A DNA stretch of 64,000 bases from Kryptolebias marmoratus (Eukaryota > Chordata > Actinopteri > Cyprinodontiformes > Rivulidae): positions 21,434,238 through 21,498,237 of the forward strand of contig NC_051433.1 in the NCBI RefSeq assembly GCF_001649575.2. The letters run 5' to 3'. Shown here piece after piece: positions 1 to 12,346 of the stretch (its first letter is position 1; each line of letters opens with the position of its first letter). The position numbers and the translations under genes are program-made. The notes beneath the pieces are model-generated. The model searched no databases and was not told the DNA's origin. It was given only the letters and a program-made list of their open reading frames with translations.

Positions 1-619
1 TTTTCCATGAAATTCCATCTTTGAAAAAAACAATAATGATAAATTTCAGATTAAAGCTGCTATTTACAGACAGTAAGTGTCAAATGTTAAGCCGTTATTT
101 TTTATTATGATGGACGGGCTGAGTGGCTTACTTTCATCAAATGGTAATATTTGGCCATAGAACAGCAGAAAGTATTGTTTTGAACTCCACCATATTAAAC
201 AGGTGCCCCAGTTATTGTGCATGTATTTTTTCATGCAAATGCATATAATGGTTGCATTTGCATTGTATGTACCTGGCATATACAATTAACTACGGATGCA
301 CCAATACCACATTTTTCAAATTGAGTGCAAGTGCTTACATTTCAATACTAAGTACCACTACGAGTACTAATAAATGCTATGGTACGTATTACAGTTAGGA
401 GAACTTCTAATTATAAATTCAATAATTCCCAGCAGGTAAATTGTATGTTAAAAATTTATATTGTGAGCATACTTTTTACCATTAAAAAATTGTCTTCAAA
501 TAGTTCCCCACCATCAAAAGAAAAAAGGTTTGTCATATTTAAGGGTCATAACCACAGTCATTTTTAGCACAAAAGATGGACTATTCCTATCCAATAACAT
601 TGCTGAAAATATACATAAC

Positions 620-1325
620 ATTAAGAAAACATAAGACAATGGACAGAGTTTCTTTCACTGACAGGAAGATAAGCCCTTTTAACTTTGGGTCCACTTAACC
701 CGAATGACATAAACCAGGTTTGTCTTAAGAGTGAGACCAGGAACCAGACATGGAGACGGAATAAAAGGTAAGTGGTTTTATTTACAATTTTAGTAAAAAC
801 GTGCAAGTGACTGGAGACCAGGCAGATCTGAAATGGCAGGAGAGGAGCAAGGTGAGTCTCGAGTGCAAAGTCAGTTTCGGGTAACATTAATGTTATTAAT
901 AGTTCTCTTGTGTTTCTTTTCTTACAGGTGAGGTGAGTATTGAGGCGTAGTAGCGTTGATGTCCAAGAGGGGGGTTTCACAAGCAGGTCCAGAAATCCAA
1001 CAGGAGGTAAGTCCAAACAGGTAAGTTCCACAGTAGATCCAGACAGGTAGGCATTCACCAAGGTTCAGAGAACAGTCGTTCCTGAGACAAAATAGACAAG
1101 GACAAAAAATATCAAAGGTCTTAGCAGCAAAAACTTTTCTTTACAAAGAACACAGTAGTCTGAGGCCGAATCTCTAACCCATGAGGCTCGATGCTCCAGT
1201 AAAGATCTGAATCCCACAGCAGGCTTAAATACCAGCTGGGCTCATCAGGAGAATAGGCAGCAGCTGTGGAGGAAGAGTCACAGGACCCGCCTTAAGGGCA
1301 GGGACAAAAACTCTGGATCCTCACA
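620..1325. repeat. Unclassified repeat-like block with internal aggtaagtcca motifs
   Basis: Around 910-1060 short units such as aggaggtaagtccaaacaggtaag recur, and the region ends in a polypurine/GC-mixed segment unlike the flanks. The texture resembles a dispersed fish retroelement terminal region I have seen often, but I cannot name it. The 146-codon frame at 621-1061 (minus) carries no recognisable domain and is treated as chance. Confidence 0.35.
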
Positions 1326-1347
1326 CCGAAGGCCATGGGATATTGAA

Positions 1348-1434
1348 TAAGATAACTGGCAAAAAGATGTGTGCGTAATTCTAACATTTGTATTCGTATA
1401 TGTACGTCAATAAAATTATTTTACAAAAAACTCG
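1348..1434 (+). repeat. Left arm of an internal inverted repeat (~87 bp)
   Basis: Starts taagataactggcaaaaa and runs to the aaaaaactc block. It is strongly similar to the reverse complement of 2108-2194. Indels and substitutions show it is old. Confidence 0.75.
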
Positions 1435-1880
1435 ACTGTCATGTACGTGAGTCTTAAAAATTGTGCGGATTAGGATTGTTTTTATGTGAGTACGAATCTA
1501 AAAGCTGTGAGTGCAAAGTCTTGTGAATACAACTCTAATTTCTACGACTACAAACTCTTCCTTTCTGTATGGACACAAATTCAAGGTTGGGGTATGAGTA
1601 GAAAAGTGTTGTAATGATGCCACATGGTGGAATATTCGATCCGCGATTACACCAAACACAGCACGCACCAAATTCAAAGATATATATTGCAAAAAGAAAC
1701 AAGTAGTAAGAGTGTACAGATTATTTTTTAGTTTTTTTTAAAAAAAAAAAACAAAGTTAGGAAAAAGAACATAAGGAACATTACATAAAAATATTTTGAT
1801 CCACACTCCATATAATGCACACCTTCCGTTGTTTACCAACTGCCGTATAACACCACACAAGAAGAAGAAGAAATTCAAAG

Positions 1881-1934
1881 ATGGCTGAGGACAATGGACT
1901 GGGTCGAGCTACCAGCTCCAGTGACACATCACAG
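1881..1934 (+). pseudogene. Remnant first exon of a hAT/BED-type transposase
   Basis: Open from an ATG for 18 codons (MAEDNGLGRATSSSDTSQ) to a good donor, CACAG|GTAAGC. It is preceded by the gaagaagaagaa leader often seen in fish hAT elements. No downstream BED finger or hAT dimerisation domain in frame was found on this strand, so this is a relic. Assignment to hAT rests on context and memory of similar elements. Confidence 0.4.
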
Positions 1935-2107
1935 GTAAGCTCAATAATGTGTGTACCCACTATTTATATACATATATTAAGAAAAAATTTTCTCTTTAAA
2001 GTAATATACAGTTGCTAGACTAACAGACTTACTGCAGACTATAGTTTGCAAGCTAACAACATGCCGGTGAGCTAAGTTGGTGCTAGCACACTAACTTTAG
2101 CACACTT

Positions 2108-2194
2108 GAGTTTTTTGTACAAGAATTTTATTGACATACAAATACTAATATGAATGTTAGAATCACACACACATATTTTTGCCAGTTATCTTAC
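2108..2194 (-). repeat. Right arm of the internal inverted repeat
   Basis: Reverse complement of 1348-1434 with scattered differences; it ends gccagttatctta on the plus strand. The arms are about 0.67 kb apart and enclose the transposase exon remnant at 1881-1934. Confidence 0.75.
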
Positions 2195-2629
2195 TCCATA
2201 ACAGAAGGGGGTAATAAATCCACCTTGCAGCAGCGCAAGTCACTGTTTTCAATTATTAACCTAGCATTATCTTAGTGGCTTCCTCAGAGGCAGGCATGTA
2301 GGCAGCTGCTAGTCAATAATCAGGATGTTAAGTATCTTTTTAGGCTCATCAAATAACCTTGGTGTAAGACTCAGATAACATCATTCAGTTTGGGCTATAT
2401 GTACTCTCCCCATTTTGTCCCCTCTCCTTAAAATGGTGTAGATTCATGGCGGCCCAGTTGGGAAGGCTCGCTGCTAACTGTTTACGTGGCTGCTGGAGGG
2501 CTCGCCAGCTTGGCTTTCCTGGGTCGATAACTTCTACACTGTGCTCATGCTTTTCAATAATGTTTTTTTTTTCACCTCAATGATGATAATAGAGGCCTTC
2601 ATCCTCTTGCCAGGGACTGAGAGGTGAAA

Positions 2630-2728
2630 CTATTGGAAAGGTCGTGCTAAGATCCATATATTCCCAGGGCCGTCTTCTGCTGAATTGTTCACTTTGAAAT
2701 ACGACCACACAGCTTCTTCCTCTTCTTC
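2630..2728 (-). pseudogene. Remnant hAT transposase N-terminal fragment, opposite orientation
   Basis: On the minus strand a frame reads EEAVWSYFKVNNSAEDG and then stops. VWSYF resembles the start of the BED zinc finger of hAT transposases (pattern VWxYF), but the zinc-binding residues are lost. The flank shares the agttggcaaacaac and gtgtggatcaaaa blocks with the reverse complement of 1795-1875, which links it to the same element family. Confidence 0.4.
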
Positions 2729-4095
2729 TAGTCGTGTTTATTGACAGTTGGCAAACAACTTTATGTTGTATTACTGCCACCAACTGATAAGGAGTGTGGA
2801 TCAAAACAGCCAAGTCAAAAAAAGTTTTGAAAAAACCTACCTTCACCTGGCTGACATTGTTTCTCCTGTACTGCCTGATTGCTCAACTGAGAGTTAAATG
2901 TCACGTTGCCGTAAAGTGGTATCAATACTGTGATACTAGAACACTTTTATTTGTATGACTTTGAGTACTAATCGAAACCAATACCCTATACTGGTATCAG
3001 TATCAGTGCATCCCTAATTTAAACACATGGGAGAATACATACACAGCTAGAATGAAAACAATTATCAGCCTACAGATGAAAAAATTTAACTTTTCAGACC
3101 AAAAGCCAAAGGCCTCTCTTCCAGAGGCCTTTTGAGCGCTCCCACTTTTGTTTAATCTCTAAGGTGGGTAAACTTTACAGTGTCCTGGCCTGACCTGGGT
3201 TTGAAATCAGTTCTTGGATTGCAGCAGTGAGAGCAGCTACACAATGAGAAAGAGTCAACAACCATTAGAACCAAGTCCCCATAGACTCTAATGACTTAAG
3301 TAGTTTGTCCTAGATACTTAACTGCAATAATTGAGTGTAGATGCTGCTGATTAAGATGTAATGAAAGTGGTATGAACATCAGCGGCAGCTTTTAATCATT
3401 TCACACTGGAATGTAACATGTATGCCTAGGCATGCCTGCAGTGCATTAGGAGCCTTTTATACTGATATTTAGAGGCTTAAAATATATTTAACAGTTCTTT
3501 GTCTACCACCATCCTATAATTTTGTATCAGACTCAATTGGTTTTCAACTGCCTAACAGCGTAAAAAAATAATTGCAATCTGAACATCTGGATTTTCATGG
3601 TCACTGGGTATCTTGTTTCAGATGTTTTGATACTTTTACTCTTGTTCTGTGCACAAGTGTTTGCTGTCCTTCTAGTCTTTGTTTAGCTTCCTGACATTTT
3701 GCCTTCACACCCACTTTTAATGATTCATTAATCACCTTATTTATGCAGTATTCCCTTATGTTCTGCTTCCTGTGTCCAGATTGTATTTTTAGCCTTGAGT
3801 CAATAACTCCCGGTATTGTTTGGTGTGTTGTTTGAGTGTTTTGGGCTTTGAAAGTTTTGCCTCTTTTTTGTTTACTACATTATTTCTCAAGCAGTTTTTG
3901 TTCTCATTTGGTGGGACATAATAAATTTTTGGCATTTCTGCTTTTAGTTCAAGCCTTTGCAGTTTATTTTATTTATTTATTGATGAATTGTTTTTGCATT
4001 TTTTATGTTTAAACCATCAGTCACAATCACATCCCTCTCCATTCCCAATTTGAGGTCACATTTTATTAACTTTTTTCACTTTATAATAATACATA

Positions 4096-4540
4096 CTTCA
4101 TTCCATCCATCCATTTTTTTCTGCTTATTTAAAAATGGGTCATTGAGGTGCCAGGTCCAGGAGGGAAACCCAAACATCTCTCTCCCCAGTGACGATATCT
4201 AGCTGTTCCTGGAGAATCCCAAGGTGTTCCCAGGCTAACAAGTTCTGGATCTGCCTCAAGGTCCCCTCCCAGTGAAACAAGACAAAAAAAAATGTTCAAA
4301 AGGCAGCATCCAGGAGCCACCTTAATCACATGCTCAAATCAATTTGTCTGTCTCCTTTCAGTGCAGAGAAGCAGTAGCTCTAATGCTGGTGGGATCTCAT
4401 TCTTTTAATCATGATCCATACCTTATGACCATAAGTGAAAGTTGCACTATGGATAGACCAGTAAATAAAGATCTTTACTTTATTCCTGCAAACGTAGTCC
4501 TGATTCTTTGGCACTGACTCTCATTCAAAGACCCTTTTAG
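4096..4540 (-). mobile_element. 5'-truncated Rex3/RTE-like LINE, 3' end
   Basis: On the plus strand this starts with ccatccatccat (a short GATG-type 3' tail read in reverse), followed by ctgcttatt, and continues with segments matching the conserved C-terminal coding region of the common fish RTE/Rex3 LINE (tgttcccaggcta, catgaccata-like and gatcgaccggtaaat-like blocks). Many substitutions and a-rich insertions make it non-functional. The family name is from memory. Confidence 0.65.
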
Positions 4541-5252
4541 TATTAAAAAACAAAACAAAACAACAAAAAAACAACAACATGGTGATCATATCACTAAAAA
4601 AAAAATTACTGAACAGTGCATAGTTCAATCACCCAAGAACAAAAGTTTCATACATCCTGCCAAACATAATTTCCTTATCCACTCTCTTGTAAATGTGTCT
4701 AAAAGTGTCTTTGCATATCTTAGCAGATAAGATAACAAGCAAAAAGTTACCATAAACTTGAATGCTGAGGGATCTTAACACCAGACTGTATTTTGTGAGT
4801 TCACTTTCAATGTCTGGTTATAATAGAAGCCACTTCTAAGCTGATTCACAAACTCTGATTTGTTCAAAATTTCATTTTAGCCTGGTTCATCCCAACCATT
4901 ATTTGAGATTCGTTTACACCCAAGATATTTTGTCACTGCCCGCAGGTTGTGAGCAAATTTTGACAGGGCAGAAATATAGATGTAATCCATCACAATCAAA
5001 GCTGAAACTATGAAATAAATAAATTAAAAAAAACATTGTTAAGACTATTGACTCATCATGATATTGAGTCAAATCCTGCATTTTTTTCAAAATAAATAAA
5101 GCTGCAGGTAAAACATGCCAAGGTGAAATCTAACATGCAAAATGTGTGTGGAGGTGTAAGTAGCAGTCTGGCTATCTGGCTGAGTTAAGTCATGCCCCAC
5201 CAGTTGTTCTAGAAGTGCGAATATTCCACTGACAACACACAGCAATGTCACT

Positions 5253-5300
5253 TAGGTCTCTCACGATGGGACTATTTACTTTAGTTTGAGAGAGACCTAC
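5253..5300. repeat. Small hairpin-forming inverted repeat
   Basis: The ten-base arms taggtctctc and gagagaccta flank a loop of about 28 bases. This may be chance; no gene context. Confidence 0.35.
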
Positions 5301-8300
5301 GGCATTCGTCAAGCAAAGTCAGAGCTCTAACATTTACCCAGAATAAACGGCGAGATATGCCTCATGAATGAAAGTCAATACACCTGTCTCCTACACTGAC
5401 GGACTGGCAGAAACACAGACATGACTCAGACTACTGCCTTCAACAGCTTCCTGCAGAGATGCTCAAGACGAGCTGACAGAAACGAAAAGGTCACAAAAAG
5501 TCATTTTGGAGCAGTGAAGAACTCAGATGCTTCAAAAAAGGCCATGCACTTTGAGTTAACGCTCCTCAACATCTTAGCTGTGCATAAAGACAAGAGGTCA
5601 AATGAGAAAAAACAAAACTTTCAACAACATGTTTTAGCATTGTGCATTATATGCAGTGACACACATACCTTTGAATGGTGCAAGTTTGTTTTGTTTTTCT
5701 GACAGATTTAATAAGATTGTGGCTACATACAGCAGGACACAAACAAAATCCAATTTCAGTGTGAGGCAGGAGTGTGTTGCTATTAGCCTTGAACTTAAGC
5801 CTTATTCACAACCCATTGCAAGCACTGCTATGGGCAGTCTGTGGGGAAAAACATCCAAATCAGGATTGAGGCTTGCATATGTTTAGTGTTGGTGAAAGTC
5901 GCTGACTGCAGTCGGAGACTTTTGGTCCTGCACATGCAAATTCCACAGATCTTTTAAAAAATCAAGAATACATACAATATGTATGCCTGAACCAAGTCAG
6001 GAACATAGCTAGTGGGGCTTTGTGATGATAGTACAATGCATGAGTGTCATTGTACAATTCAGATCTTAAGATGTACTACACAAATATTTTGCACTTGCTA
6101 TTTGTGTGGCCCCTGAGTGAGAAGCATATCTGACTTTCTTCCTCTTTGTGTGGTGAGCCCTTGGTGCTTTTCAGGTGCTGCTATCACGATCATCAAATTA
6201 TTCCTCTTCCTCGCCCTCAGCTGTTTTTAGGGTGGGTTTCTTGAGGCTTCTCTTTAGGCTGTTCCCTCTGAAGGTGCAGTAGACTTTCCTTTCGCTCCCT
6301 TCTTCCTGGGTGCCATTTTCCAACATTCAAACTGATACTTTTTACCTCTGCATGCCAGAAACACTTAAAGGTGGATTGTGAGCTTGGCTTTAGGTGTGCC
6401 TTCTCATTAAAGACACAGCTCAGAAAATACAAACTGCTTGCAAAGAAGATGCAGAGAGATGTCACAATGCTTAAAACTCACCTTTATTAAGTTATACCAA
6501 GTTGGACATGGGGCGAACTATAATCAAGTTTTCATTAAGTGTTCTCTGAGGTGAATGCAACACGTTAACTGAAACCTGTGAACCAACTCTGAAGCCTAAA
6601 GTGAGATAAATATATGACTCAGACTAAATCAACCTTTAAAACACTCCAATTAACAGTTTGGGCATAAGCACAATGGCAAGCACTTTTTAAAAACACCAGA
6701 AAAAATTAGCTTAACTGCTAATGAACTTGAGGTTTTGTTCTTTATTGTGTACCACTACAGGTTAATACACACAGGCTGCATTTGCATTGACATTTAAAAG
6801 CAGACTGCTAAGATTTAGCTTATTTGCATAAATGAATCAGCGAGCAGCACTATGGTACAATAACAATACATCAGCAAAGTTACACAGTACCACTAAAGTC
6901 AGTTTATGTGGCTGAATGGAAACATAAACCTCACTGAACCATACAGTGAGGGCATAATGGTACACATAAGTCTCAGTTTGGCATGCTCCTTGGTTTTAGG
7001 AGGGGGGGGAGGTGGTCACTGTTTGGCACAGGTTCAGTACAACAGAAACAGAAATAAATACTAAGTTTATTGTTGTTTATTCCACTTATTTTAAACAATA
7101 ACATTCCAAGAAGCAGAGACAAAAAAACAAACCATATATTTTTTTTTATTTTTATTTTATTTTTTTGNTAAAACAATGAAAAACTCATATTTTGCTGTCC
7201 TATTCATCAAATATGAACCATAAACAGTGTTCTACAGGCCATGTATCAAACAAAAAGCTTGATTAACTCCAAAACTGAAAGGTGTCTTTCTTTTGTTATG
7301 AAAACAACACAAAAAAGCCGTGTTTGTTTTAATTAATTTGTGACGCAAATAGAAGGCAACGCAGAGCTATAAAAAAAACGGCAAATACCTCTCAATGTAA
7401 AAATTAATAAAAATAAAAAAAATTGAAAACACTCACACCCAACTTGTCAGCAAGGGGAGTGGTAATGTGCTGCTCATACATGATTGTTAGTCATTAAATG
7501 CCTGGTGGTGTGTTGAAACATGTTTATGTGTTGCCAGAGGACATTCCAAAGCATGACAATTATGACCCAAATCAGTGTGCTGGGGATTCCTTCCACCATC
7601 AGACAAAAAGCAATTTAACCCACACCCATCCATCCCCAACCACTAACCACCACCTCCCTACAGTAAAAACCTATACTACAATTTGCAAGAATGGTTTTAC
7701 TTTATACCAGTTAGTTATTATGGTTAACAACCAAGTTGTCAGAAGCAAATTGGCACAGACAGTATTGGTCATTTGACAGGATTGGAAACATTATTTATTT
7801 TGCTTTGTTTTTCTAGTGCCACTGTAAGGCTGGATGTGTTGGTCCACCAAGATCACAGTGAATGTCTGAAATCATCGAACATTTGAACAGTTTGGTCACA
7901 CTGATGAAAATAAATAATGTAATCAGAGAACAATAGGATCATAACAAAAACATTTACATGCACTAAATAGAAACCTAATTATTTGGCTCATATTAAAATT
8001 TTAATAACATGCAGCTCCTGAGCAGCTTAACTAACTATTATTATTATTTTTATAATTATTAACTATTTCCCATGTAATATTGTTGTAACATAATCAATGT
8101 AGTCAAAATAAAAAACTAAAAGAGAGAAAGACAGAAAGAAAGAAAAAAGGTTTTCTTCTTGACTGTTCAAAACTCTACCTGAATTTGAAATCACAGGGAT
8201 ACAGACTACATTTCAAATAGCATCTCAAACTCTGTCAAGAGTTGCACATTTCCTCCAGCTTACATCATGCACAGACACAAATCACTAGAGGTTTACACAA

Positions 8301-11300
8301 GGACAAATGTTTGCATGTTGACATCTGTCAAGGCAACAGAGAACAGGCCAGACAGTCTGATCTTTGGGGCTTTTCCTGCCTTCATACTGTAATCCTGTGG
8401 ACAGCACCGTTTCACACAAGCAAAGGTGTGCAGGACCAGTAATGAGGAGCTGGTTTATGACTTTCCCTGTGGACACTATGTTCCATAACACTATCTAATG
8501 AGCAGGTAAACTTCTTCTGCTCATGGCCTTGGGTGTCCTGTTCACAAACTTGGCATGCAAGTAACAACCAATTAAATAAGATCCTCCATTAATGGGTTCA
8601 AATTACATGGATTGACATTAATACTAGAATCTTAACATTTATATATTTCATTTTTTGTCATTGCTTATATGTTGTACAGAATTGTAGGTTTTTGCAAACA
8701 AAATAATACAAAAACTGCTATAGGGCAAATTATTTTACAAGTGTTTGACACACTCTGAGCACGTTGTAGATAAGTTTTTCTCAAATACTGAGAATTAAGT
8801 TCACAAGAAGCACTATTTGGTCTCCTTATGGACAGATGCTGTTTTTGTGATCTCATGTTTTCGCCACCAAAAGAATCAACACACAATCTCAGCTGCGTAA
8901 AAAAATCTGTTTTTCAGTTGGAAGACCAGCAGCCAAGATTTCTTACCTGCAGTCAAGGGTGACTTTGTTCCCTCACAGCCTTGATAAACGTGCTTCGAAT
9001 CTAATAGACACTGAAGACCTCCCCAAGGTGCTCCACTGATGAATGCTTCCTCCACTTTGGCAGGGACTTCATTGACAATTTTTATCAGGTGGAGGATTCG
9101 TAGGATCATTGATGCTCTCATCCTCACCAAGTCTCTGTTTATCATTATTGCTTAAGGACAAATACAAACTTTTGATATCTCAGATTTCAATATTTTGGGG
9201 TTTATTTATCGTTTTCTTTGGTAAAACTAAAAAAACACCAACAGAAGCGACAATTGTGACAAATCAAAGTGCAGAGAGCCCTGTTTAATTTGTTTTTAGA
9301 TGCTGTTTGAACCTTTTAGTAAAACATATTTTGTGTATGTCAACTAAAGTGAGTTATTACAGGTATGAAAAACTTCATTAGTATTGTTCATTGATGTTTT
9401 GGGTGACGAACTCTGTCAGACTCCAGAAAAAATCCCTCAGATGTTGTGATGACAGGCCCTATTGTTCTTCGCTTTTAGCTTTTTCTGCCTCTGTCTTCTC
9501 CCATTACAAAATGGCTGATTGTATCAACGCAGTAATAAGCTATTAGCTGATGATTGTGTTCTCAACGCTCCTTACAGTGAGTGTATTAATTATTGCAGAT
9601 GTAATTATCAGCCCATTGTTTCTCTGTAATTAGGCTGTCACTAATGAATTTTTAGAACTTTGCCCCATCTAAAGTAATTGATTCCTCCGACTCTCACCTC
9701 TTCAGCTGAAAACTTTGTAATTGCCACAACAGTCTCTGCACCCCCACCTGTTTCATGACAACAGCTTCCATCTTGCTATGAGCCCAGCTCTCACATCGAG
9801 TGACCCAGAAATCTCACCAGGTAGGAACAGCCTGATAGGGAGCTTTGTTTAAGCCAAGATGGCAGCTCATCATCATAACCTGGAAGGTTAATGAGGGATA
9901 TTCATATTCATCGAAAACACATAAAAGAATCAGTGTCAGGAGCATCGGTCCATCAGATATTACGAAGTTTCCTTCAAATAATGGTCATTGGTTGTTACTA
10001 ATCAGCTTTGTGATTTCCCCTAGGAGATTCTCACAAACGGAGATGAGCTGTGATTCAGATTTTATAGTCTGCTCCACTTCTTTAACTGGCTGGCTGCGTG
10101 TTTTTCTGTGAAGACCCTGGTTTCTAAGAGCCTCCCTGGAAGAGCATAGTTTTTCATAATGAGTGTGGCTATGGCCAGTTAGGGAAATGAAGCAGCTGCT
10201 TAATTTTCTCTTTCTCCTCTTCTCAGTAGATTGGCTGACTTTGGGATATTACACCCAAATTAGCGCTGAGTCGAAACAGCTTCTTTCCCTTTTTCGCACA
10301 ATGTCAAATGTGACTCATCAGCGTCTACAAAATGCCCTCACTACTAGAGAGATACTTCAATACAACTCACTTACAGCCTGTAGTCATTTGACCTTTGCTT
10401 AAAGGTGTGAGAATTTTTTTTTCTACCTGGGATCACTTAATGTACATTCCCATAACAGTGTGAAGTGAGTGTGCAGTATTAGCACCCTAAAGGGCCACGG
10501 CTCAGATATCCTTGTCATGTAACACCTAAAGACAGTCAAAGGTCAGCTAGTGGAGGAACAGAAGGGCCACAGATGGAGCTGCAAAGGCTTGCCCTGTTCT
10601 GCCCAGTGCTGTCATATCACACACACACCCTCCCCCACACAGACTTAGCCCCAGCCCCACATTCAGAAGTCCAGGCTTGTGGACTCACACACAAAAACAA
10701 GAACACACATTCATGCACACAATGCCAAATACATGCTAGATTAATAGGAGGGGGAGGGACATGTATTTAAGACAGATTTTGGGAAGTTTAAAGGGAAAGG
10801 CTGCCATGTGAGTCCACTGTGACCCACCCCCCACCCCCCGGGAAGATGGCACACAGGAAAAGAGAGCAGGTGGTAAAAGTCCAGATACCACAACATCTCT
10901 CTCTTTCATAATGTCAAGCCCCTGGCTCTCTGCCACGGTTAAATGCACAGCACGTTTCTAAACTCTTTTCCCAGAAAAATTCTGTATGACTTGGGGAAGA
11001 AGTTTGTTTAGTGCAATTAAACCAACAGCTTATAAAAGGTTTGCATCAAAGTAAAAAGTATGCATTTGATTTTTAGGAAAAAAAGTCTTAGCAAAGAGGA
11101 AAGAAAACAACTTGTGAAACACCTATGATATGTTCAGAAAAGATTCTTTGCTAAAATCTTCTTTTAGTCATTCTATTGTTATTTTACTTTTATTTAACAT
11201 GAACATAAACTAACTTCAAATTGTCCTGAGGTGTGAGTGAGCCAGTGGATAATTGTTTACCTCATCTGACTCTATATGGCCCTGTGATGGACTTGTGATT

Positions 11301-12288
11301 CCACAAAAGGCATGACAAAATGAAAAATGTTACAGGTTTCAATATGTAAGGATATATATAATTGGGTCTCATAACACCATATCAATTTATTCATAAAGGT
11401 CTTTTGTAAAACACAACAAATGCTATGTTATGTATTTATACACTCCATTACTGTTGTGTCAGATCAGATCAGTCTGAGTACACTTAACCTGGTCCTTTTT
11501 GCTACGTGAGCTTTACACTTAATGTGTTGCAAAGGACTACAGACTGTGTTCCTACACAGACGCTTATAATGTATCCATCTAATGTAAAATAAGTAGTGGT
11601 GTAAAAGTTTAATAAAGTGCATTAGCTACAAACTGTGATCATTCCTGCTGCTTTCAACTGCAGAAAATATATTATTTTCTTCTAACTATGCCACAGAACC
11701 ACTCCTAAAAAAATCATAATAATTCAAAATCCTCCTTTTAAGTATGAAACAAAGCTTAAGGAACTACATGAAATGCTTAGGAGTTTTTTCAAAGAAAATT
11801 GTAATCAAAAAGCTTGAGAATTATTTAATGCAATTCATTTTTGTTTAGAGGAAATATCAGCTGTATCAGATGTGAACAAAAATCTAAAGGTGTTTTGTGC
11901 TACCAGACCAAGGACAATTTAAACAAAGAGCACCAGCATAAAAAACAAGAATGAAGTCCTTCTCTTTATCCCAAGAAATGTGAGCCAGGGTGATTAGTCA
12001 GCTGTCCAAACAGTAGTCCATCTAAATGTCTCCAAGGACAAGAGTCTCATGTGCGCTAGGCCCAAGACATGAATTAATGATCCATTACTGATAGCTGACA
12101 AACTAAAATGGAGCCGGTCCCATTCTGGCTTTTTGAAGTGCAGAGCGGACTACATACGTCAAGTGCATTTATTATTAGCAGAGGGCTTTAGCTGTAAATA
12201 TGCCACATCATTACCAAGTCTAATTACATCTGAGTCCAAAGTCTCTCTGCAGGCAGGCACAGGCACATACAAGGGCACAGTAAGCACA

Positions 12289-12297
12289 ACCCCCCCC

Positions 12298-12343
<46 letters not shown>
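12289..12343 (+). repeat. Compound microsatellite, (C)n followed by (CA)n
   Basis: About eleven C bases run directly into an uninterrupted AC/CA run of about 43 bases. Confidence 0.97.

Positions 12344-12346
<3 letters not shown>

Larger units (their letters stand above)
291..3016. mobile_element. Degenerate hAT-type element cluster with inverted termini
   Basis: The left edge reads tacggatgcaccaatacc and the right edge, reverse-complemented, reads tagggatgcactgatact. This is the ggatgcacc-type terminal inverted repeat common to fish hAT elements. The flanking 8-mers (283-290 and 3017-3024) match at only four of eight positions, so the target duplication is decayed or the edges belong to different copies. 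Inside lie two more inverted-repeat pairs and two transposase N-terminal remnants, so this is a nest of hAT-derived pieces rather than one clean element. Confidence 0.55.

Noticed and set aside
621..1061. 146-codon minus-strand frame
   Set aside because: Lies in a repeat-like block with recurring aggtaagt units; no recognisable domain.
6217..6465. Minus-strand start MAPRKKGAKGKS resembling a small basic protein
   Set aside because: The frame beginning at that ATG (about 6316) hits stops after about 20 codons, and I could not tie it to any known protein or processed pseudogene.
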